Assembly (NCBI RefSeq): GCF_042431545.1
Contig: NZ_JBHLYX010000003.1
From: Pseudoalteromonas xiamenensis
Lineage (GTDB): Bacteria > Pseudomonadota > Gammaproteobacteria > Enterobacterales > Alteromonadaceae
Strand: one strand, 5' to 3'
Length of the DNA stretch: 64,000 nucleotides
Shown here: in pieces, positions 59,486 to 64,000 of the stretch
How the letters are laid out: each line of letters starts with the position of its first letter
Position numbering within the stretch: the stretch's first letter is position 1
Translations under genes and position numbers: made by a program
The notes under the pieces: model-generated
Told to the model about the DNA's origin: nothing
Databases searched by the model: none
What the model saw: the letters and a program-made list of their open reading frames with translations, nothing else

Positions 59486-60139
59486 TTAATTAATTTGTGG
59501 TCCCTCTGGCGTGCCAGTAATCACCACATCTGCGCCGCGTTCGGCAAATAGACCGTTAGTAACAACACCAACAATCTGGTTAATACGAGTTTCAAGCGCT
59601 TTGGCCTGAGAAATTTCTAAATTGTGAACGTCTAAAATGACATTCCCATTGTCCGTGACGACACCTTGACGATAAACAGGATCGCCACCTAATTTAACTA
59701 ATTCACGTCCAACATAACTGCGAGCCATTGGGATCACTTCAACGGGTAATGGAAAACGACCTAACGTATTGACATGTTTCGTGTTATCCACGATACAAAC
59801 AAATTTCTTGGCCACGGCTGCGACAATTTTTTCACGTGTCAGTGCTGCACCACCGCCTTTTATCATTTCGTTCAGACCGTTGATTTCATCGGCACCATCG
59901 ATATACACATCCAAGCTATCGACATCGTTCAGTTCATATACTTCAATGCCGAGCGCTTTTAGTTTCGCCGTAGAAGCTTCAGAACTTGATACTGCACCGC
60001 GGATCTTATCTTTGATCGTACCAAGAGCATCGATAAAGTGGTTTACCGTTGAACCTGTACCGACGCCAACAATACTATCTTCCGTTACGTAATCGAGTGC
60101 TGCCCATGCAGCCGCTTTTTTCATTTCATCTTGGGTCAT
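59486..60139 (-). CDS. rpiA: Ribose-5-phosphate isomerase A
   Basis: Interconverts ribose 5-phosphate and ribulose 5-phosphate in the pentose phosphate pathway. Gly-Val-Gly-Thr-Gly-Ser-Thr, Ser-Ser-Glu-Ala-Ser, Asp-Gly-Ala-Asp-Glu-Ile, and Lys-Gly-Gly-Gly-Ala-Ala are in place. ATG 60139 (Met-Thr-Gln-Asp-Glu) matches the E. coli start and gives 217 residues; a GTG at 60148 adds three. It is adjacent to serA, unlike E. coli, where the two are near but separate. Confidence 0.97.
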   Translation of the reverse strand: MTQDEMKKAAAWAALDYVTEDSIVGVGTGSTVNHFIDALGTIKDKIRGAVSSSEASTAKLKALGIEVYELNDVDSLDVYIDGADEINGLNEMIKGGGAALTREKIVAAVAKKFVCIVDNTKHVNTLGRFPLPVEVIPMARSYVGRELVKLGGDPVYRQGVVTDNGNVILDVHNLEISQAKALETRINQIVGVVTNGLFAERGADVVITGTPEGPQIN

Positions 60140-60216
60140 AGAAATCACACTTTTATGTTGTCAAACTTGGCACAATTATACTTGTTTTAGTGCAAAAAGA
60201 GACCCGAAAAGTGTGT

Positions 60217-60822
60217 TTACCAATGATAAAAGGTTGTCGGCGTTAGAATTGCCTGAAGAGGAACATCCCATGCTTCTGTGGGCAGCCTTTCTACTTTCTG
60301 ACAATCATGGGCAAGGCCAATTAATTTTGGCACAGGCCACTTATCTCGGTAGTAGCTGCTTAATGTGCGGTCGTAATAACCACCACCCATACCCATACGA
60401 TTACCCATCGAATCAAAAGCAACGAGCGGTAAAAGTAGAATATCGAGTTGAGAAACGGGACAAACTTCACTGCAATTCAACTTAGGCTCCAAGATACCAT
60501 AGCGATTTGCTTTCATGGGTGAAGTTTTTTCATATTTCTGAAAGAGCAAATTTGTTGAGTTGAAGGGGTGAATTATGGGGAGGTAAATAGCGTGGTTTTT
60601 ACTCCAAAGTTCTTGAATTAAAAGGGATGTGTTGAGTTCGCCATCGTTGCTCAAATAACACCCGATACGGGCGTTTTGGGGGAGGGGTACATGTTGAAGA
60701 AAACTAATAATCAAACGTTCTGATGCTGTTTTTTGCACTTCCATTGAAAGGTTGTTTCGTTTTTCTCGAATTTCCCTACGGATTTGCTGCCGTTTTTCAC
60801 TGTCACTATTAGTATTTTTCAT
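60217..60822 (-). CDS. 5-formyltetrahydrofolate cyclo-ligase
   Basis: Converts 5-formyltetrahydrofolate to methenyltetrahydrofolate using ATP. The 201 residues show an N-terminal Arg-Arg-Glu-Ile-Arg-Glu-Lys-Arg helix, and the signature Gly-Met-Gly-Gly-Gly-Tyr-Tyr-Asp-Arg-Thr-Leu (about 145-155). In E. coli the family gene (ygfA/fau) also lies near serA/rpiA. It begins 10 bases after the stop of the membrane protein gene upstream, so the two are co-transcribed. ATG 60822. Confidence 0.92.
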   Translation of the reverse strand: MKNTNSDSEKRQQIRREIREKRNNLSMEVQKTASERLIISFLQHVPLPQNARIGCYLSNDGELNTSLLIQELWSKNHAIYLPIIHPFNSTNLLFQKYEKTSPMKANRYGILEPKLNCSEVCPVSQLDILLLPLVAFDSMGNRMGMGGGYYDRTLSSYYRDKWPVPKLIGLAHDCQKVERLPTEAWDVPLQAILTPTTFYHW

Positions 60823-60832
60823 GTTTAAGTTG

Positions 60833-61369
60833 TTAAAAATTCATAATGTCAGGGTAGATCAGTGTTAAAGCCAGCAGAATTACTAGAATTGCAACACCAG
60901 ACACTAAGCTGTAAAGCACAATCGGTGAACGTTTTTTTGGTTGCGGATCAATATCTAAGTCGTCCAGAAAGCCGTCATCTTCCCAATCTTCTTCGTCATC
61001 AACGGAATGCTCAATGGCCGGTGTTTGTCCTAAGCGTTGTTCTATTTCTTCTAATCGTTCTTCTAAACGAATTAAACTACTGGTGATGTAATCAAGTGCT
61101 TCAAACAATCGTTCATCACGTTGTGCTGAACTAGAATCGTTCGTTGCGCCAGAAGTTTGCAATTTAGCTTGGATCCCCATACTTGCAAAAAGCTTAACTT
61201 GCTTCATCGCCTTTTCTTTATCGGCTGGCGCGAAGAGCGGCTTTTTTGCAAAGAAGGCTGCAGCCTTGTTTTCAGGGAGCCCCAATTTGGTTGCAAGGCG
61301 AGTAATGGCGACTTCCTGTTCGATTCCTGAGTCTAGGCCAGTATAGATTACACGGTATTTATCCGTCAT
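60833..61369 (-). CDS. Membrane-anchored protein with an N-terminal ribosomal-L7-like domain
   Basis: A 178-residue protein of unknown role. Residues 1-70 have the pattern Tyr-Arg-Val-Ile-Tyr-Thr-Gly-Leu ... Leu-Pro-Glu-Asn-Lys-Ala-Ala-Ala-Phe-Phe ... Met-Gly-Ile-Gln-Ala, resembling a short domain at the N-terminus of several gammaproteobacterial membrane proteins. A Glu-rich coiled coil (about 85-110), a very acidic linker, and one C-terminal membrane segment (about 155-175) follow. ATG 61369 is chosen because it begins this domain; an ORF starting at 61552 would add 61 unlikely residues. Confidence 0.6.
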   Translation of the reverse strand: MTDKYRVIYTGLDSGIEQEVAITRLATKLGLPENKAAAFFAKKPLFAPADKEKAMKQVKLFASMGIQAKLQTSGATNDSSSAQRDERLFEALDYITSSLIRLEERLEEIEQRLGQTPAIEHSVDDEEDWEDDGFLDDLDIDPQPKKRSPIVLYSLVSGVAILVILLALTLIYPDIMNF

Positions 61370-61640
61370 GAGGTAATCCAAATAGAGTGCTAATGCTTTG
61401 AGTATACCCAAAAATTTAGGCAAAGGGAGTAGGAATTTATGCGCACAAAAGGCAACAATGAAGGATTCGGTTGATATTGTGTGTGTTGAATTACCATTCG
61501 GGGCAATCAATTGAAAGTGATGAATTAGGAATAATCGTATTTTGATAGTCACGTTATAGAGTGACTGGTTGCTCTAAATAGACACAAATAAAATGTGGTG
61601 CTCAGCAGCAAAACAGCCGCTGCTGGCACCAACTGGGGGA

Positions 61641-63164
61641 TCAATATTTAGCAGCTTGACCTTTCGGTAATGCGTTTAAAATAAATTCACGAAGATCTTG
61701 GTTTGATTGCGCTAAATCAGGTCGGCGGAGATACATCATGTGACCAGACTCATACCCTTTAAACGATAGACGAGCACTCATTTTCCCGCTTGGGTCGAGT
61801 TGCCACATAGTGTATTTCGCGTCAAAGTAATTCGTTGCACCGTCGAAATACCCAGATTGGATCATGACATGTAAATAAGGATTTTGTGCCATGGCTAATC
61901 GAAGCTGTTCACCCGTTCGATTGTTGCTCTTATCCCAAGGTGAGACGTCCGCAAGCATGTTGTACTTCACATCGGTTTTATAGTTGAGCTCTTCGCGTAG
62001 ATAGTAATTGATAGCAGGTGTAAACGAATGCAGCCAAGAAGTAAGCTCTGGCCAATAATCTGGACCTGCACCGGCATCACGTTTATCCAAACCTAAATAA
62101 CGAGAATCCAGACGACCAATTGTGTATCCTCTATCGCGCAGTAACGCCTTCCAGAATGTACCAGTCGGGATGTCTAAGTTATTTTGTAGAACAAACTGCT
62201 CTGTTAAACCGGAATAAAGTGCAACTTGTTTTGCGACTTTTTGTTTTTCTTCGATATTTAGGAAACCACCTCGAGCGAGTGCTGGTAAATAAGTATCAAG
62301 TGTGTACGTTTCTACTTCCGCAAGTAAAGATTGTAAATCTTTGTTTTGTAATTCTTTACTGAGCGCTTTGTGATACCAAGCGGTTGCTGCGTAGTATGGC
62401 AAACGATTTGCAGCTTCAACGGGGCCTTTACGTTCAATGCCGATTTCGGTTGGGGAAACAAGGATCACCCCGTTTAAAAACATCCATTGTTCGTTTTGTA
62501 ATTCATGGGCAAGACCGGAAACGCGTGTTGTGCCATAACTTTCACCAATAAGAAACTTTGGTGATAGGGCACGATTATGGCGATTGATGAAGGTATTTAA
62601 CCAACTTGCCAGGTATTTAATGTCCGCATTCACACCGAAAAACTGTGCTTTTTGACTTTCTTTACTTGGTAATTTGCCATTTTCATCGGGCAGTACACGA
62701 GAATAACCTGTGTTCACTGGGTTGACATAAACGATGTCGGCAACGTCCAAAATTGAGTGGGTATTTTCAATCAAACCATAGGGCTGTACAGGGTAGCCTT
62801 CATCGTCAATTTTTAATACTTTAGGACCCGTGTAGGCGATGTGCATCCAAACTGACGCAGAGCCTGGTCCGCCGTTAAAGCTGATTACGAGCGGGCGGCT
62901 GGCGCTGTCTTGCGCTTTTTGGCGTTGATAATAAGTATATTGCAGTGTCGCAATTGCTTTGCCTTCTTCATCCCATACCGGCTGCGTTCCTGTCTCGGCT
63001 GTATAAGAAAACTTTTCGCCATTAATATTGGCTTTGTGCTGTGTAACAACATTGCTGTCGATATCAATAGCGATGTTATGTGAACTGGGTTTCTCATTGG
63101 CGATTGCAGAGCTCACCGTTGTAGTACTTAACGCAAGCGCGATGCAGAGAACGATTTTTTTCAT
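61641..63164 (-). CDS. Secreted S10-type serine carboxypeptidase-like peptidase
   Basis: A 507-residue alpha/beta-hydrolase of the S10 peptidase group. Sec signal peptide residues 1-23 (Lys-Lys-Ile-Val-Leu start) place it in the periplasm or outside. The nucleophile motif is Gly-Glu-Ser-Tyr-Gly-Thr-Thr-Arg, and Asn-Gly-Gly-Pro-Gly-Ser-Ala-Ser forms the oxyanion region. A C-terminal Gly-His-Met with preceding Glu-Ser gives the His of the triad; Asp is in Ser-Gly-Tyr-Phe-Asp-Gly. ATG 63164 is chosen over an ORF start 53 codons upstream because it opens the signal peptide. Confidence 0.88.
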   Translation of the reverse strand: MKKIVLCIALALSTTTVSSAIANEKPSSHNIAIDIDSNVVTQHKANINGEKFSYTAETGTQPVWDEEGKAIATLQYTYYQRQKAQDSASRPLVISFNGGPGSASVWMHIAYTGPKVLKIDDEGYPVQPYGLIENTHSILDVADIVYVNPVNTGYSRVLPDENGKLPSKESQKAQFFGVNADIKYLASWLNTFINRHNRALSPKFLIGESYGTTRVSGLAHELQNEQWMFLNGVILVSPTEIGIERKGPVEAANRLPYYAATAWYHKALSKELQNKDLQSLLAEVETYTLDTYLPALARGGFLNIEEKQKVAKQVALYSGLTEQFVLQNNLDIPTGTFWKALLRDRGYTIGRLDSRYLGLDKRDAGAGPDYWPELTSWLHSFTPAINYYLREELNYKTDVKYNMLADVSPWDKSNNRTGEQLRLAMAQNPYLHVMIQSGYFDGATNYFDAKYTMWQLDPSGKMSARLSFKGYESGHMMYLRRPDLAQSNQDLREFILNALPKGQAAKY

Positions 63165-63513
63165 TAGCTGTATTTCCGAACAAGATGTGCAGACTACATT
63201 AAAGAGAAGTTTTGGGGATTTTTCAAAACGATTGAGGTAAATAGACAAAAGCACATGTTTAACCGCAAGACCTACAGAAAAACAGTCAGTTTCGTGTACT
63301 AAATGATGGTTTTTCAGGCGCAAATGTAAGCAAACTTAAGTTCAACAGCGTGTAATTTGCGACAAACGTGACGATTTTTATACAAAGATTGTGTTTTTTT
63401 TGTAACACATTTCCAGTATATTTAATACTTATGTCCGTAGTATGAAAGTATTGAAGATCTTACCCGCTCATTTGATCTCTCGTCTTTCTCTTGAAGTTTG
63501 AAGAGCCCATTCC
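63165..63513. other. Intergenic region between the S10 peptidase and tandem-receiver regulator genes
   Basis: 349 bases with no supported gene. Minus-strand upstream ORF reading to 63323 is open but lacks similarity. The regulator's promoter is at 63400-63428. Nothing else is recognised. Confidence 0.6.
63400..63428 (+). promoter_or_regulatory. Promoter of the tandem-receiver regulator gene
   Basis: TTGTAA (63400-63405) and TAATAC (63423-63428), 17-base spacer, 86 bases before the ATG. Confidence 0.6.
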
Positions 63514-64000
63514 ATGCAGAGAGTTTTAATTGTTGAAGACAGTAAAGTCGTTCAACAAGTGCTGCGCCATTTGGCCGCCCAACACCTGAAAGTTGCCATT
63601 GATTTTGCGTGGTCATTACAAGAGAGCATGCAACTGCTTGCCCGTAATGAATACACGTTGGCTTTGGTTGACCTTACACTACCGGATGCAGCGGACGCAG
63701 AAGTAGTGAAACTGACTTTGGCACACAACATTCCAACCGTTGTGCTGACTTCAAAGATTGATGAATACAGTCGTCAGCAAATGCTCGAAATGGGCGTTGT
63801 GGATTACGTGATTAAAGACAATCGTGACTCCTATTTGTATGCGGTGAAGCTAGTCTCTCAATTACTTCGCAACCAAGGCGTCAAGGCGCTCATTGCGGAC
63901 GATTCGGTGATAAGTCGTGTTGTGATGCGACAAATGCTGGAAAAACAGCTTTTTGAAGTGATGGAAGCAAAAGATGGACAAGAGGCGTTAGCTCAACTTG
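63514..64000 (+). CDS. Tandem receiver-domain response regulator (5' part)
   Basis: Runs off the window; about 162 residues are seen. The first receiver (about 1-125) has Val-Glu-Asp-Ser and the phosphoacceptor Asp in Leu-Val-Asp-Leu-Thr-Leu-Pro, with Thr-Ser-Lys after strand 4 and 5. The second receiver begins near residue 128 with Leu-Ile-Ala-Asp-Asp-Ser and is cut near Gly-Gln-Glu-Ala-Leu. Tandem receivers of this kind often precede a GGDEF or other output domain, but the output is beyond the window. A good promoter lies upstream. Confidence 0.85.
   Translation, partial: MQRVLIVEDSKVVQQVLRHLAAQHLKVAIDFAWSLQESMQLLARNEYTLALVDLTLPDAADAEVVKLTLAHNIPTVVLTSKIDEYSRQQMLEMGVVDYVIKDNRDSYLYAVKLVSQLLRNQGVKALIADDSVISRVVMRQMLEKQLFEVMEAKDGQEALAQL

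Noticed and set aside
60149..60216. Possible 6S RNA (ssrS) near the fau gene, as in E. coli
   Set aside because: The gaps around fau are 10 and about 70 bases, too small, and no 6S-like structure was recognised.
1..64000. Mobile elements, prophage genes, CRISPR arrays, rRNA
   Set aside because: No transposase, integrase, phage structural gene, spaced direct repeats or rRNA sequence was recognised on either strand.

Overview
The window is a chromosomal stretch of a gammaproteobacterium, most likely a marine member of the Alteromonadales (Pseudoalteromonas-like). This is inferred from moderately AT-rich DNA, several gene orders shared with E. coli (rsmE-gshB-algH-ruvX; tolC divergent from nudF-yqiB-cpdA-yqiA-parE; xseA divergent from guaBA; holD-rimI; serB near radA), and families common in that order (DUF3581, DUF1543, DUF350, TcpQ-type and M16 lipoproteins, S10-type peptidase). 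No insertion sequence, prophage, CRISPR array or rRNA operon was seen. One tRNA (Trp) is present. Almost everything is core genome.

Layout. 1-4.6 kb: end of a solute-binding protein, then a leftward block (DUF350 membrane protein, an unknown protein, rsmE, gshB, algH, ruvX). 4.7-10.6 kb: glnE rightward, then a leftward block with a TcpQ-like protein, an LpxL-type acyltransferase and tolC. 10.7-18.5 kb: a long rightward operon nudF-yqiB-cpdA-yqiA-parE-(sugar dehydrogenase)-parC, in which both topoisomerase IV subunits flank a secreted PQQ-type dehydrogenase. 18.6-25.3 kb: a phosphoribosyltransferase, a YeiL-like Crp/Fnr-fold regulator divergent from a small membrane protein with a structured leader, a periplasmic amidohydrolase, DUF1543, a DMT exporter, proB. 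25.3-33.8 kb: diguanylate cyclase, gltX, chemoreceptor, SDR, DUF3581, a DEAD-box helicase and a divergent MetF-like protein preceded by MetJ-type boxes.

34.0-34.4 kb holds the most unusual item: two tandem 51-residue ORFs, absent from ordinary gene calls because of their size, that encode exactly the same peptide while differing by about 14 synonymous bases. Each has a Lys-rich leader ending in an Ala-Val-Ala-Gly-Gly motif and a 21-residue core with two Thr-Cys pairs, as expected for a double-glycine RiPP/bacteriocin-like precursor. No modification or export gene lies beside them; the nearest neighbour is a divergent M16 peptidase lipoprotein.

34.8-48 kb: M16 peptidase, cysE, an unknown membrane-anchored protein, xseA, guaBA, tRNA-Trp, holD-rimI, a hybrid histidine kinase. 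48-64 kb: prfC, argS, pdxH-tatD, serB, a double-PilZ protein, radA, the leftward group serA, rpiA, fau and a membrane protein, an S10-type peptidase, and the start of a tandem-receiver response regulator cut by the window end. The genes together cover nucleotide synthesis (guaBA), serine/cysteine/methionine/proline metabolism (serA, serB, cysE, MetF-like, proB), translation (gltX, argS, prfC, rimI, rsmE, tRNA-Trp), DNA topology and repair (parCE, xseA, radA, ruvX, holD) and envelope functions (tolC, LpxL-type).
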